Positions 51,220 through 60,970 of a stretch of 64,000 nucleotides of DNA are shown here, in pieces. This DNA is from Salinicoccus kekensis (lineage in GTDB: Bacteria > Bacillota > Bacilli > Staphylococcales > Salinicoccaceae), in contig NZ_OBQF01000001.1 of assembly GCF_900220995.1 (NCBI RefSeq), positions 682,001 through 746,000 on the forward strand, in the 5' to 3' direction. Below the pieces are notes generated by a model that saw nothing but the letters and a program-made list of their open reading frames with translations, ran no database searches and was not told where the DNA came from. Numbering within the stretch: position 1 is the stretch's first letter; each line of letters begins with the position of its first letter. Made by a program: the position numbers and the translations under genes.

Positions 51220-52323
51220 TTAAGACCATACTTCCTCTGCAATCTGGACAACATGTCTGATTTTTTCCCATTGTTCGTCCTCCGTCAGCAGGTTGCCTTC
51301 CTCTGTCGAGGCGAAGCCGCACTGCGGACTGAGCGCCAGCTGATCGAGCGGTACATATTTAGACGCCTCTTCGATGCGCTTCTTCACTTCTTCCTTGTCT
51401 TCCAGTTCACCGTGCTTGGAAGTGACGAGCCCGAGGACGATCGTCAGGTCATCCCGGTTGACGTGGCGCAGCGGTTCAAATCCGCCGGCACGCTCCGTAT
51501 CATACTCGAGGAAGAAACCGTCGATATTGAGCTTCCCAAAAATTTCTGCAGCCACCGGTTCATAGCCGCCTGATGAAATCCATGTGGAACGGAAGTTTCC
51601 GCGGCATATGTGCATAGTGATCGTCATGTCATCCGGACGGTCCGCTACTGCATTGTTGATCGTCTCGAGATATTTTTCGACGAGGTATTCCGGGTCGAGG
51701 CCTTTTTCCCTCAGTTTTTCTTTCTGCTCATCGGAACAGAGGTAGGCCCAGGCCGTATCATCCAGCTGCAGGTATCTGCAGCCTGCCTCATAAAATTTTT
51801 CGATTGCCGTCTTATATGCTGAAGCAAGGTCTTCGAAGAATACTGCCTCATCCGGGTAGGCCGTCGGGTCCACTTCACCTCGGAAATGCAGCATGCTGGG
51901 GCTCGGTATCGTCACTTTTGCCGTGTGCTCCCCTGCCTGCTCGTTCAGGAATTTGAAGTCCTCCAGGAATGGATGATCATCAAATCCGAGTTTACCGGTG
52001 ACTTTGATGGCACGCGACTTCGTCTGCTTTCCCTGGAACTGGATGCCGTCGCCGCTCCAGTAACCTTCAACACCCGTCAAATTTTCAAGGAAATCGAAGT
52101 GCCACCATGCACGGCGGAATTCACCGTCAGTGACGGCACCGAGTCCCGCTTCCTTCTGCTTCTCGACGACTCTCTTTATTTCTTCGTTTTCAATCTGTCT
52201 GAGCGTATCTGTCGTGATTTCCCCCGCTTCAAGTTTGCGTCTTGCATTCTTGATCCTTTCAGGCCTGAGGAGGCTCCCCACCTGATCGGCACGATATATG
52301 TTTTTAGTATTCACCTTTGTCAT
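51220..52323 (-). CDS. MetE-like cobalamin-independent methyltransferase (YxjG/YxjH type)
   Basis: A 367-residue single-domain protein matching the C-terminal catalytic half of MetE. Zinc ligands are expected in MHICRGNFR (His, Cys) and LSPQCGFAS (Cys), with a Glu between. Such short forms work in methionine salvage or other thiol methyl transfer. The start at MTKVNTK has GGAG 8 nt upstream; a GTG three codons earlier overlaps it. It lies 35 nt upstream of the MFS gene and may be co-transcribed. No S-box leader seen. Confidence 0.88.
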   Translation of the reverse strand: MTKVNTKNIYRADQVGSLLRPERIKNARRKLEAGEITTDTLRQIENEEIKRVVEKQKEAGLGAVTDGEFRRAWWHFDFLENLTGVEGYWSGDGIQFQGKQTKSRAIKVTGKLGFDDHPFLEDFKFLNEQAGEHTAKVTIPSPSMLHFRGEVDPTAYPDEAVFFEDLASAYKTAIEKFYEAGCRYLQLDDTAWAYLCSDEQKEKLREKGLDPEYLVEKYLETINNAVADRPDDMTITMHICRGNFRSTWISSGGYEPVAAEIFGKLNIDGFFLEYDTERAGGFEPLRHVNRDDLTIVLGLVTSKHGELEDKEEVKKRIEEASKYVPLDQLALSPQCGFASTEEGNLLTEDEQWEKIRHVVQIAEEVWS

Positions 52324-52490
52324 GACCACCACTCCAATTTATGTATTGGATAAATATTATCATGTATATGAGATATAGAATAACAGTATTTATTCATAGC
52401 CTGATATAGCTTTTGGCTATACCATAGTGGGAGGTGGGATGAATTAAGGGTGGCTGCGGTTTCGATTTGGGCCGGTGAAAATTGGCTTTC

Positions 52491-52769
52491 AAATCGGATT
52501 CAGATTAAAAATCCGAGCTCACTCCCTAAATCAAGCCGCTCAAATCGGATAAGCTCTCCCAATCCGATCTGCATAGGACAAAATTAAGGATGAAATCGGA
52601 TATAGTCATGAATACCGATTTCCCGATACAAATAAACACCTTCAAATCGGATTCAGACTGGAAATCCGATCTCGCCCTCCAAATCGGGACACGCAAATCG
52701 GCTAAACCCGCCCGGTCCGATTTGCACGGCTAAAAAACAGAGTCCAAATCGGCCACCCCCAAAAAATCC
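52491..52769. repeat. six-unit array of inverted words at an exact 51-bp period
   Basis: AAATCGG begins at 52491, 52542, 52593, 52644, 52695 and 52746, always 51 bp apart. Twenty bases after each, the inverse word follows with its CC pair at 52513, 52564, 52615, 52666, 52717 and 52768: ATCCGAG, ATCCGAT, ATACCGAT, ATCCGAT, GTCCGAT, ATCCATA. A full unit is AAATCGGAT-N11-ATCCGATTT. The interiors differ, except that units 1 and 4 are close. The last unit ends beside the rplT terminator. The stretch 52324-52490 holds only the upstream region of the methyltransferase gene. Confidence 0.9.
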
Positions 52770-52772
52770 ATA

Positions 52773-52805
52773 AGAAAAACCCCGCTGCATCTGTTCAGCG
52801 GGGTT
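52773..52805 (-). terminator. terminator of infC-rpmI-rplT
   Basis: AACCCCGCTG pairs perfectly with CAGCGGGGTT, followed by TTTTTC on the minus strand, 24 nt past the rplT stop. Confidence 0.92.
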
Positions 52806-52828
52806 CCAATACCTATATATTATATTAA

Positions 52829-53188
52829 TTATTTAGCAAGAGCGTCTTTTGCTTTGTTTGCAAGTTCAGCAAATGCCGCTTCGTCAGAAATCGCGATTTC
52901 TGAAAGCATTTTTCTGTTCACATCGATGCCTGCAACTTTCAATCCGTTCATCAGACGGCTGTAGCTGATGTCGTTTTGACGTGCTGCTGCATTGATACGT
53001 GTGATCCAGAGCTTCCTGAATTCACGCTTTTTATTTTTACGGTCACGGTATGCGTACTGACCTGATTTGATTACCTGTTGTTTTGCTGTTCTGAAGAGAG
53101 TACTCTTGGAACCGACGTACCCTTTAGCCTGTTTTAATACTTTTTTACGTCTCTTACGTGACGTCAATCCGTTCTTTACACGTGTCAT
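52829..53188 (-). CDS. rplT: 50S ribosomal protein L20
   Basis: A 119-residue, strongly basic large-subunit protein ([20 protein letters not shown]) with the conserved [14 protein letters not shown] region. It binds 23S rRNA early in assembly and, in Bacillus, also the infC leader to repress this operon. AAGGAGG precedes the ATG. Last gene of infC-rpmI-rplT. Confidence 0.98.
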   Translation of the reverse strand: MTRVKNGLTSRKRRKKVLKQAKGYVGSKSTLFRTAKQQVIKSGQYAYRDRKNKKREFRKLWITRINAAARQNDISYSRLMNGLKVAGIDVNRKMLSEIAISDEAAFAELANKAKDALAK

Positions 53189-53214
53189 CGCTTATTCCTC
53201 CTTGAAAATGTGTA

Positions 53215-53415
53215 TTATTTGGCGCGTGCCAGCAGGTGTTTCAGTCTTTTAGAATCTGATTTGGCAACAAGTGTCGCCTTTCTTAAATGACGCTTCTGTT
53301 TTGTCGTCTTGTTTGCGAATAAGTGGCTTGTGAATGCTCTGCCACGTTTGAATTTACCTGTACCGGTTTTCTTAACGCGCTTTGCGTAACCTCTGTGTGT
53401 TTTCATTTTTGGCAT
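53215..53415 (-). CDS. rpmI: 50S ribosomal protein L35
   Basis: A 66-residue basic protein ([20 protein letters not shown] ... [10 protein letters not shown]) of normal length. It sits between infC and rplT with gaps of 24 and 26 nt, the universal Firmicute order. Confidence 0.98.
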   Translation of the reverse strand: MPKMKTHRGYAKRVKKTGTGKFKRGRAFTSHLFANKTTKQKRHLRKATLVAKSDSKRLKHLLARAK

Positions 53416-53439
53416 TTTTCTGACCTCCGAATTTAATGG

Positions 53440-53961
53440 TTATTTAGTTTCTGTGATGGGTGCAACAACCAGGAACATGGAACGGCCTTCCATCTTAGGT
53501 CTCTGCTCGACTGTCGCAACATCTTTGAGTTCCTCAGCAAAACGTTCCAATACTTTCCGACCGATATCTTTGTGGGTGATTGCACGGCCACGGAAACGTA
53601 TGGAAACTTTCACTTTATCTTCTTTGGCAATAAACTTCTTCGCATTTTTCAATTTCGTATTGAAATCATGCTCCTCGATTGTCGGGGACAGCCTGATTTC
53701 CTTTACGTTGATTGTCTTCTGCTTCTTGCGTGCTTCTTTGTCTTTTTTCTGCTGCTCGTACTTGTACTTGCCGTAATCCATGATACGGGCGACAGGCGGC
53801 TTGGCTTTTGGTGCAACCAAGACTAAATCCAATTCCACACGTTCTGCCATTTCCATAGCTTCTTTAGTCGGTTTGACACCGAGCTGTTCACCGTCTTGTG
53901 CAATTAATCGAACCTCTTTGGCGCGAATACGATCATTAATTATTGTCTGGTCTTTTGCTAT
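53440..53961 (-). CDS. infC: translation initiation factor IF-3, probable ATA start
   Basis: Binds the 30S subunit and checks the start codon-anticodon pairing. The N domain ([21 protein letters not shown]) and C domain ([16 protein letters not shown]) are complete. Taking ATA at 53961, with GGAGG 8 nt upstream, gives 173 residues beginning M-AKDQTIIN, the normal IF-3 length. Earlier GTG and TTG codons in frame overlap or precede the Shine-Dalgarno. Rare starts in infC are known (ATT in Escherichia coli) and let IF-3 limit its own synthesis. Confidence 0.95.
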   Translation of the reverse strand: MAKDQTIINDRIRAKEVRLIAQDGEQLGVKPTKEAMEMAERVELDLVLVAPKAKPPVARIMDYGKYKYEQQKKDKEARKKQKTINVKEIRLSPTIEEHDFNTKLKNAKKFIAKEDKVKVSIRFRGRAITHKDIGRKVLERFAEELKDVATVEQRPKMEGRSMFLVVAPITETK

Positions 53962-53994
53962 CTTTGACACCTCCAAAATATTTAAGACGAACAA

Positions 53995-54160
53995 AAAACG
54001 GCGGGTGCATATACATGCGCCCGCCGATCACCATCAATACATTCTCCCACATACTTCTTATCACATATGTGTGTTGTATTTTTGAAACCCGGTCACTGCC
54101 ATCAAGCGTTTGCGGGTGAGAAGCGGGTGCTTCTTCTTGTCCGTTCTTATCAACTCTTAC
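53995..54160 (-). promoter_or_regulatory. L20-type leader of the infC operon
   Basis: On the minus strand the leader has GAACGGACAAGAAGAAGC, then a paired region and a terminator stem (CGGCGGGCGCATG / CATGCACCCGCCG type) with six U residues, about 33 nt before infC. This is the Firmicute L20 leader layout, where L20 binding favours the terminator. Confidence 0.82.
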
Positions 54161-54161
54161 T

Positions 54162-54190
54162 ACTATACAGGTTGTATCTTATTTTGTCAA
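54162..54190 (-). promoter_or_regulatory. sigma-A promoter of infC, inside the end of thrS
   Basis: TTGACA, 17 bp, TATAGT on the minus strand. The -35 box is formed by the last codons of thrS (Leu-Thr before the stop), so the infC promoter is nested in the thrS end and no terminator lies between. Confidence 0.8.
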
Positions 54191-56122
54191 ACTTTTTTTG
54201 AGCCTGATTTCATCTACAACGTGCCAGATGAATTCTTCCTTCTCGAAAGTGTTCTGCTTCTCTTCGCCGTATTTACGGACGTTCACTTCCTGCTCCGCAA
54301 TTTCCCTATCACCGATGACGACCTGATAAGGGACTTTGCGCATCTGCGCATCCCGGATCTTGTAGCCGAGCTTTTCATTGCGGTCATCGATATGGACGCG
54401 GATGCCGTGTGATTTCATCTCGTCATGGATGGCTCTTGCGTAGTCATAGTGAAGGTCGAGGTTGACCGGAATGATCTCCACCTGCTGCGGTGCAAGCCAT
54501 AATGGGAAAGCACCCTTATATTCTTCAGTCAGGAATGCAACGAAGCGTTCCATCGTGGAGACGACGCCGCGGTGGATGACGACCGGGCGGTGCGCTTCCC
54601 CGTCACTGCCGGTGTACGTCAAGTCGAATTTCTCAGGCAGCAGGAAGTCGAGCTGCACGGTCGACAGTGTCTCTTCCTTGCCGAGTGCCGTCTGCACCTG
54701 CACATCGAGCTTCGGACCGTAGAATGCCGCTTCACCTTCCGCCTCGACGTACTCAAGCTCCATCTCATCGACGGCTTCCTTCAGCATCGCTTCCGCCTTC
54801 TGCCACATTTCATCATCATCGAAATATTTCTCGGTGTCTTCCGGGTCGCGGTAGCTCAGACGGAAGGAATAGTCTTCGATGCCGAAATCCTTGTACACTT
54901 CGATGATCAGCTGGACGACGCGGATGAACTCCTCCTTGATCTGGTCGGGTCTCACGAACACGTGGGCATCGTTCAGCACCATGCCGCGCACACGCTGCAG
55001 GCCGCTGACCGCCCCGCTTGCTTCATAGCGGTGCATCATGCCGAGTTCCGCGATACGGATCGGCAGCTCCCTGTAGGAATGCTTCTCATTCTTGTAGATC
55101 ATCATATGATGCGGGCAGTTCATTGGGCGGAGCACGAGTTCTTCGCCGTCCATATCCATCGGCGGGAACATGTCTTCATGGTAGTGGTCCCAGTGGCCGC
55201 TCGTCTTGTACAGGTCGACATTCGCCATGATTGGAGTGTACACATGATCGTAGCCGAGCGCAATCTCCTTATCGACGATGTACCTTTCGATCTCGCGGCG
55301 GATCGTCGCACCGTTCGGCAGCCAAAGCGGCAGTCCCGCCCCCACTTCCTGGCTGTTCTGGAACAGTTTCATCTCGCGGCCGATCTTGCGGTGGTCCCGC
55401 TCTTTCCGCTCTTCGAGCAGTTGGAGGTGCGCATTCAAATCCTTCTTATTGAAGAATGCAGTGCCGTAGATCCTCTGGAGCATCTTGTTGTCCGAATCGC
55501 CGCGCCAGTATGCACCTGCAGTGGACAGCAGCTTGAAGGACTTGATCTTCGATGTCGTCGGGACATGCACCCCGCGGCATAAATCGGTGAACTCACCCTG
55601 TGAGTAGACAGAGACGTTTTCATCTTCAGGGATCGCCTCGATCAGTTCCTGCTTGTAAGGATCGTCTTTGAAGAGTTCCTTCGCTTCATCACGCGAGAGT
55701 ATACGTCGCTCGATCTCGACATTTTCATCCACGATGCGCTGCATCTCTTTTTCGATCTTCGGGAAATCCTCTGTGGATATGCTCTCCTCCATATCGAAGT
55801 CGTAGTAGAACCCTTCCTCGATGACCGGGCCGACCCCGAACTTCACATCACCGTAGAGCCGCTTCAATGCCTGGGCCATCAGGTGGGCCGTCGAGTGCCT
55901 CAGCACTTCAAGGCCTTCTTCATTCTTATTCGTGAACAACTCGATATCACTGCTCGCTTCGATCGGCCGGCGGAGGTCGTACATTTCCCCGTCCACTTTA
56001 GCGGCAACCGCCGCTTTCTTCAGCCCGGGGCTGATCGATGCCGCCACCTCTTCCGGCGTCACGCCGAAGTCGTATTCCTTTACATTGCCGTCAGGAAATT
56101 TGATTTTAATCGCTTCTGTCAT
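54179..56122 (-). CDS. thrS: threonyl-tRNA synthetase
   Basis: A 647-residue class II synthetase. Order: TGS domain (1-62), editing domain with the [16 protein letters not shown] motif, the catalytic domain with the zinc site (Cys of MNCPHHM plus two His), and an anticodon-binding domain (from about 540). The start MTEAIKIK has GGGAGG 9 nt upstream; the ATG three codons earlier abuts that site. A T-box leader controls it. Its end carries the infC promoter. Confidence 0.97.
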   Translation of the reverse strand: MTEAIKIKFPDGNVKEYDFGVTPEEVAASISPGLKKAAVAAKVDGEMYDLRRPIEASSDIELFTNKNEEGLEVLRHSTAHLMAQALKRLYGDVKFGVGPVIEEGFYYDFDMEESISTEDFPKIEKEMQRIVDENVEIERRILSRDEAKELFKDDPYKQELIEAIPEDENVSVYSQGEFTDLCRGVHVPTTSKIKSFKLLSTAGAYWRGDSDNKMLQRIYGTAFFNKKDLNAHLQLLEERKERDHRKIGREMKLFQNSQEVGAGLPLWLPNGATIRREIERYIVDKEIALGYDHVYTPIMANVDLYKTSGHWDHYHEDMFPPMDMDGEELVLRPMNCPHHMMIYKNEKHSYRELPIRIAELGMMHRYEASGAVSGLQRVRGMVLNDAHVFVRPDQIKEEFIRVVQLIIEVYKDFGIEDYSFRLSYRDPEDTEKYFDDDEMWQKAEAMLKEAVDEMELEYVEAEGEAAFYGPKLDVQVQTALGKEETLSTVQLDFLLPEKFDLTYTGSDGEAHRPVVIHRGVVSTMERFVAFLTEEYKGAFPLWLAPQQVEIIPVNLDLHYDYARAIHDEMKSHGIRVHIDDRNEKLGYKIRDAQMRKVPYQVVIGDREIAEQEVNVRKYGEEKQNTFEKEEFIWHVVDEIRLKKSLTK

Positions 56123-56145
56123 CCTACTCATCCTCCCATAATATA

Positions 56146-56375
56146 AAAAAACGCCCCTCTAATAAATTAGAGGGACGGAATAACCGTGGTACCACCCTGA
56201 TTCATGACAGGCGCATGCCCATCATCTCAAGCCGGGATATAACGGTCCGTACCGGCCGGGTATTAACCGGCAAATCAAAAGGTAGTAACAACAGTCGGTT
56301 TAATGCACATCTTTCAGCAGATGAAGTGCTCTCTTTGAAAAAACGCGAAAGTGTCTTGTCCTTGGAATTTAATTA
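56146..56375 (-). promoter_or_regulatory. T-box leader controlling thrS
   Basis: On the minus strand the antiterminator core GGGTGGTACCACGG precedes a terminator stem (CCCTCTAAT / ATTAGAGGGG) with seven U residues. An upstream segment GTTACTACC contains ACC, a plausible threonine specifier. Responds to uncharged tRNA-Thr. The rest of the 300-nt gap to dnaI is the leader and its promoter. Confidence 0.88.
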
Positions 56376-56424
56376 ATGAAATTTACAGATTAATTATACT
56401 TTAAAGCTGTGATGAATGCAATAC

Positions 56425-57351
56425 TCACCTTGTCCTGTAATTGTCGCCCGTCAGCTGGACCTCTTCGCACAGTGCGCGGATCCGCTCCGTCATCCGGCGC
56501 GCCTTCGTCTCCTCTATGCCGTTCTCCTTCGTCCGTGCATAACGGTACTCGAGATCATTGATCGAGAAGTTGGAGCTTATGAACGTCGGGAGTTTTTCCA
56601 CCATGCGGGAATGCAGTATACCGGTGATCACTTCGTCACGCGCCCACGGGGTCACATCTTCCGCCCCGAGGTCGTCCAGTATGAGCACATGCGCACTTTT
56701 GATGGCCCTGTACTTCTCATCCGTCGTACCGTCCCGGAAGCCGGATTTCAGATCACGGATGATTTCAGGCACATAGACGATCAGGGATGAGACGGCCTTC
56801 TCCTTCAGCTCATTCGCAATGCACCCGAGTATATAGGACTTGCCGATGCCGAATTCCCCGTGGATGTAGAGCCCCCGGTAATTTTCGCCGGAAGCGACCG
56901 CTTCCGTCACCTGGATCGCCTTTCTCAGCACGTCACCCCGGTTGGAATTTTCATCAAGGTAGATCGTATCGAACGTTGCGTTTTTGATGTCTTCAGGTAC
57001 GTGATACGACTGGATCAGGCTTTCACGCTTCTTGAATTCGTCATTTCTCACTTTGATCGGGCACGGGGTGTAGTACATGTTCGCCCGTCCGTTGCGGATA
57101 TCGATGTTGATGATGTATCCGTCGGGATGGTTGTCGCATCCGCCCGCACTGTTTTCACTGCATTCGACCGGCTGATCCGCATAGTGCTTCAAAGTGATCA
57201 GATCATTTTTGATCATCGAAGCGGTCAGCGGATTTTCTGCGTCTTCGATCAGCTTCGTGATCTTCGGGTTGCGGATGAGTTCCTGATAAATCCGCTCGTT
57301 ATTCTCTTCTATTTTCCTGTTATTTTTAATGAATTGATTGATCGGCTCCAT
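56425..57351 (-). CDS. dnaI: primosomal protein DnaI (helicase loader)
   Basis: A 308-residue AAA+ ATPase that loads the DnaC helicase at oriC and restart sites. The N-terminal domain has the zinc-type cluster CSENSAGGC with nearby His (about 64-75). Then come Walker A GEFGIGKSY, Walker B HVLILDDLG and sensor ISSNFS. AGGTGATATC precedes the ATG, 4 nt after the dnaB stop. Confidence 0.94.
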   Translation of the reverse strand: MEPINQFIKNNRKIEENNERIYQELIRNPKITKLIEDAENPLTASMIKNDLITLKHYADQPVECSENSAGGCDNHPDGYIINIDIRNGRANMYYTPCPIKVRNDEFKKRESLIQSYHVPEDIKNATFDTIYLDENSNRGDVLRKAIQVTEAVASGENYRGLYIHGEFGIGKSYILGCIANELKEKAVSSLIVYVPEIIRDLKSGFRDGTTDEKYRAIKSAHVLILDDLGAEDVTPWARDEVITGILHSRMVEKLPTFISSNFSINDLEYRYARTKENGIEETKARRMTERIRALCEEVQLTGDNYRTR

Positions 57352-57355
57352 GATA

Positions 57356-58699
57356 TCACCTGTTTTTTCTGAATTCCTCTATCATTTTCTGCAGTTCCGG
57401 GTCGTCTTTTGCGGTCTTCTTCACATCGCCGGACTGTTTCACTTCTTTTTCCGGCTGCTTCTGCTCCAGCGGTGCATCTTTCTTCTTCGTCATCCATTTC
57501 GGGGCCTTTTCACCCTGGCGTTCGGAAGGCACATAACGCCGCTTCCGCTTCTCCTGCTGCGCCTTCCGTTCCTTGATGGAGGCGATCGCTTCACCCGGCG
57601 TCTGGTACCCTTTCTCCACCCAGTCCTTTGCAATCGTCATCGTGTAATTATACGGCAGTTCGCCATCCAGTTTCAAATAAACATATTCGAGAAGTATGTT
57701 GATCACACCGTGGCTGAGCGTCGTATTGACAATGATGTCGGTGACGAGCTTCAACTCGATATCCGTCGGCATGCCCTGCCGGAGGTCCCGCAGCCGGTCG
57801 ATCGGATTCGTCTCGTTCAGCATACGGATGTATTCATCCTCCTCGGTCTTCTCCGGTTCGGTGCTTTTGCCTGCCGGTGCCTCAAGCACGGGGCTGACTT
57901 TTTTAGACTCCATCTGGAAGTACTTCCTCGCTTCATATTTGAGCTTCGCCGCATCGATGCCGTGGTAGTTCGAAGTCGATTTGAGCAGTATGTTCTTCAT
58001 ATCATATGCATTCAGGCCGAACAGCACACTGAGCTTCACAATCAGCATCCGGATGTCTTTCGTGAAGTATTTGCGGTCTATGATGGTGCCCTTCAGATGG
58101 GTGAATAAAACATCGAAGTCAAAATCATCGAGGTCTACATTGATGCCTGCCGAGACGGTCTCTTTTTTGAAGTTCTCCTTCGGCAGCGTGAAGGCGGGAT
58201 CATTATTCGGGTTGAACACTTCGGTGAACTTCGAAGTCACTTCAGTGATGTTTTCCGGGAGCTTCGGATAGATGAGCCGTTCCTTTTTGATCTTATACTG
58301 TGCACTGCCCACTTTTCCATAAAGGTACATGCTGAGCATCGGATCATTGAAGAATGCAGCAGGGCTCACCGGGAGCAGCAGTTCGTAGACGAACAGGTCC
58401 TCATGGGCATTATTCGATACATAGCTCTTCAGCAGACCGATGCCTTCGAGTCTGCGGATGACCGTCATCAGGTCGGATAACGGCACAGACAGCGCGTCCA
58501 TGAATTCCTTATGGAAGCGGATTGCGAGCGGTGAGTGATGTTCCGTCGATTCGAACATATAGATATAGACCATCGCAGCATCCGGTCCGATCAGAGGCAT
58601 ATAGAGCTCATTGAGGCTGGCCATGTGATCGGCACCGAGGCGCATCGGGCGGTAGATGATGAACTCGGTGTTCGGTTTCAGCCGGTCATTGATGTTCAT
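57356..58699 (-). CDS. dnaB: replication initiation/primosome protein DnaB (Firmicute type)
   Basis: A 447-residue helicase co-loader, not the Escherichia coli helicase of the same name. Two DnaB/DnaD-like domains (about 1-300 and 310-385, the latter with [15 protein letters not shown]), then a lysine- and glutamate-rich tail. It acts with DnaD and DnaI at the membrane. It overlaps nrdR by 14 nt and lies in the classical nrdR-dnaB-dnaI series. Confidence 0.93.
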   Translation of the reverse strand: MNINDRLKPNTEFIIYRPMRLGADHMASLNELYMPLIGPDAAMVYIYMFESTEHHSPLAIRFHKEFMDALSVPLSDLMTVIRRLEGIGLLKSYVSNNAHEDLFVYELLLPVSPAAFFNDPMLSMYLYGKVGSAQYKIKKERLIYPKLPENITEVTSKFTEVFNPNNDPAFTLPKENFKKETVSAGINVDLDDFDFDVLFTHLKGTIIDRKYFTKDIRMLIVKLSVLFGLNAYDMKNILLKSTSNYHGIDAAKLKYEARKYFQMESKKVSPVLEAPAGKSTEPEKTEEDEYIRMLNETNPIDRLRDLRQGMPTDIELKLVTDIIVNTTLSHGVINILLEYVYLKLDGELPYNYTMTIAKDWVEKGYQTPGEAIASIKERKAQQEKRKRRYVPSERQGEKAPKWMTKKKDAPLEQKQPEKEVKQSGDVKKTAKDDPELQKMIEEFRKNR

Positions 58700-59159
58700 C
58701 GTTATTACTGCCTTTTGTCAGCTGGTTCAAAGCTTCCATCAGCTGATCTATATCCTTGAACTCCTTGTAGACGGAGGCGAAACGCACATAAGCCACCTGG
58801 TCGAGCGTCATGAGCTCCTGCATGACGAACTCCCCGATATCATTTGATGAAATCTCCGCTTTGTTCAGGTTCCGGAGGCTTGCCTCGACCTGATCCGTGC
58901 GCTTTTCAAGCTCCTTGTACGGTATCGGCCGCTTTTCACACGCACGGAGCAGCCCTGCGAGCACTTTATCCCTGTTGAAAACTTCCCTTGTACCGTCTTT
59001 TTTCACGACGACCAGAGGCGTGACTTCTATCCGTTCGAATGTGGTGAAGCGGAATCCACAACTTTCACATTCACGCCGGCGCCGTATGGCAGCCATTTCA
59101 TCGGTATGGCGTGAATCGACCACTTTTGAGCTGCTGTGCCGGCATTGTGGACATTTCAT
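58686..59159 (-). CDS. nrdR: ribonucleotide reductase repressor NrdR
   Basis: A 157-residue zinc-finger and ATP-cone regulator. The zinc ribbon is CPQCRH ... [12 protein letters not shown] (1-38), followed by the ATP-cone ([20 protein letters not shown]). It represses nrd genes when dATP is high. AAGGGG lies before the ATG. First gene of the nrdR-dnaB-dnaI unit. Confidence 0.97.
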   Translation of the reverse strand: MKCPQCRHSSSKVVDSRHTDEMAAIRRRRECESCGFRFTTFERIEVTPLVVVKKDGTREVFNRDKVLAGLLRACEKRPIPYKELEKRTDQVEASLRNLNKAEISSNDIGEFVMQELMTLDQVAYVRFASVYKEFKDIDQLMEALNQLTKGSNNDEHQ

Positions 59160-59234
59160 AAATGATCACCCCTTCTATCGGTTTTTATTCCTTTATATTA
59201 TATCAAATTTTATATATTCTCTATAGCGATTGAA

Positions 59235-59262
59235 ATAAAAAAGCCCGGAATATATCCGGGCT
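59235..59262 (-). terminator. terminator after gapB
   Basis: AGCCCGGA pairs with TCCGGGCT around TATAT, followed by TTTTTT on the minus strand. Confidence 0.88.
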
Positions 59263-59271
59263 GTGTACAAT

Positions 59272-60276
59272 CTATAGTTTTTCAGCGATTTTTTCAGCAA
59301 GTTCAACGGTGCGCTTCGAGTACGCCCATTCGTTGTCGTACCATGCGAGCACTTTGACTTTATTGTCATCCATGACCATGGTGAGGCTTGCGTCGACGAT
59401 CGAGCTTCTCGGGTCCGTATTGAAGTCCCTTGAAACAAGCGGCTCGTGTGTCACGCCGAGAACGCCTTTCATATCACCTTCAGCATACTTTTTAAAAGTT
59501 TCGTTCACTTCTTCCACCGTTACATCCTTCTCGAGGTCCACCACGAGGTCGACGAGGGAGACGTTCGGTGTCGGCACACGCAGGGCCATGCCGTCAAGTT
59601 TGCCTTTCAGCTGGGGCAGCACTTCGCCGAGCGCTTTTGCGGCACCCGTGGAAGTTGGTATGATGTTCTCTGCAGCAGAGCGTGCACGGCGCAGGTCCTT
59701 GTGCGGGTTGTCGATGCTCTTCTGGTCATTGGTGTAGGCATGGACCGTAGTCATAAGGCCGCTGACGATGCCGAATTCGTCATCAAGTATTTTTGCGACG
59801 GGCGCAAGACAGTTTGTTGTACATGAAGCATTTGAAAATACTGTATAGTCGTCCACACTTAAATTCTCATCGTTCACTCCGACGACGACCGTCTGGACGT
59901 TGCCGCCCTTCGTCGGACCGGTGAGGACCACTTTTTTGGCTCCTGCTTTGATATGGCCGGAGGCTTTTTCTTCATCATTGAATTTACCGGTCGCCTCGAA
60001 GACGATATCCACGCCGAGGTCGGCCCATGGTAAATTCTCAGGATTGCGGTCACTTGTGATCTTCACTTCATGACCGTCAACGAGCAGTGCACCCTCTTTG
60101 GGTTCCACTTGTTTCTGCCACTTCCCGTGGGTTGAATCGTAATTAATCAAATGGGCAAGCGTTTCAGCCGGATAGCTTGCATTCACCGCAACTACCTCCA
60201 GGTGATCAGATTCCGATGCAATCCTGAAAACCATTCTGCCGATCCTGCCCAACCCGTTAATCGCAACTTTTTTCAT
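59272..60276 (-). CDS. gapB: glyceraldehyde-3-phosphate dehydrogenase, GapB type
   Basis: A 334-residue cytosolic enzyme of the glycolysis/gluconeogenesis pathway. The Rossmann motif INGLGRIGR opens it, and the active site is SNASCTTNC with catalytic Cys near 150. Its place between coaE and nrdR is that of the gluconeogenic, NADP-preferring GapB of Bacillus and Staphylococcus, not of the pgk-linked GapA. The cofactor preference is inferred from this context. GAAGGAG precedes the ATG. Confidence 0.92.
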   Translation of the reverse strand: MKKVAINGLGRIGRMVFRIASESDHLEVVAVNASYPAETLAHLINYDSTHGKWQKQVEPKEGALLVDGHEVKITSDRNPENLPWADLGVDIVFEATGKFNDEEKASGHIKAGAKKVVLTGPTKGGNVQTVVVGVNDENLSVDDYTVFSNASCTTNCLAPVAKILDDEFGIVSGLMTTVHAYTNDQKSIDNPHKDLRRARSAAENIIPTSTGAAKALGEVLPQLKGKLDGMALRVPTPNVSLVDLVVDLEKDVTVEEVNETFKKYAEGDMKGVLGVTHEPLVSRDFNTDPRSSIVDASLTMVMDDNKVKVLAWYDNEWAYSKRTVELAEKIAEKL

Positions 60277-60349
60277 GATAAATCTCCTTCAAGTTATACT
60301 TTTTCATAAATAGTATAACACATTTAAATTCTTAAAAAAGTGTTATTTA

Positions 60350-60949
60350 TTACATTTCATCATTTTGCAATTCTTTCAGGAATTCATCAATCTGCCTGAA
60401 CAGATCCGCTTTATCGCCGTTGTTGTCGAATACCCGGTCGCTCCGGCTTTTCTTCTCCGAAAGGGGCATCTGGCTGCCGATCCTCGCTGCAGCATCCTCT
60501 TTTGTGAGTCCGTTCCTTTCGATCAGCCTTTCCATTTGATTTTCCTCCGTCACATAGACGGTGACGGTCGCATCACATTGTTTATCCAGGCCGTTTTCAA
60601 ACAGCAGCGGTATATCCAGGAATACATGGTTTTCTTTCACGTATTCATCCCGGTCCGCATTCATCATCCGCCTGATTTCAGGATGGGATATATCATTGAG
60701 TTTCTGCCGTTCGTCCGGATCGTTGAAGATGATCCGTCCGAGTGCGGGCCGGTCGATGTTCCCGTCGTCATCGAGTATGCCGTTGCCGAACGCTTCGATG
60801 ATCTTGTGGTAACCGGGGCTCCCCTTTTCGGTCACCTTACGTGCATATACATCCGCATCCAGCACTTTGAAACCCTGTTCTTCTATGTAAGCGGATGCTG
60901 TGGACTTGCCACTCGCAATGCCGCCTGTCAAACCGATCACTTTATACAT
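60350..60949 (-). CDS. coaE: dephospho-CoA kinase
   Basis: Last step of coenzyme A synthesis. The P-loop GLTGGIASGKST (about 6-17), DADVYAR and HVFLDIPLLFENGLD are the family marks. The length of 199 residues is normal. The ATG beginning MYKVIGLTG has GAGAGG 7 nt upstream; a TTG two codons earlier is less likely. It lies 21 nt after mutM, the usual order. Confidence 0.96.
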   Translation of the reverse strand: MYKVIGLTGGIASGKSTASAYIEEQGFKVLDADVYARKVTEKGSPGYHKIIEAFGNGILDDDGNIDRPALGRIIFNDPDERQKLNDISHPEIRRMMNADRDEYVKENHVFLDIPLLFENGLDKQCDATVTVYVTEENQMERLIERNGLTKEDAAARIGSQMPLSEKKSRSDRVFDNNGDKADLFRQIDEFLKELQNDEM

Positions 60950-60970
60950 TTGCAATCCTCTCCTGAAAGC

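Noticed and set aside
52491-52769. CRISPR array
   Set aside because: Period is constant, but the conserved parts are only 7-9 bp and form inverted pairs; CRISPR repeats are longer and directly repeated, and no cas genes are in the window.
54572-55582. 336-residue plus-strand frame opposite thrS
   Set aside because: Shadow of thrS, with a composition rich in His, Arg and Leu that mirrors the codons of the true gene.
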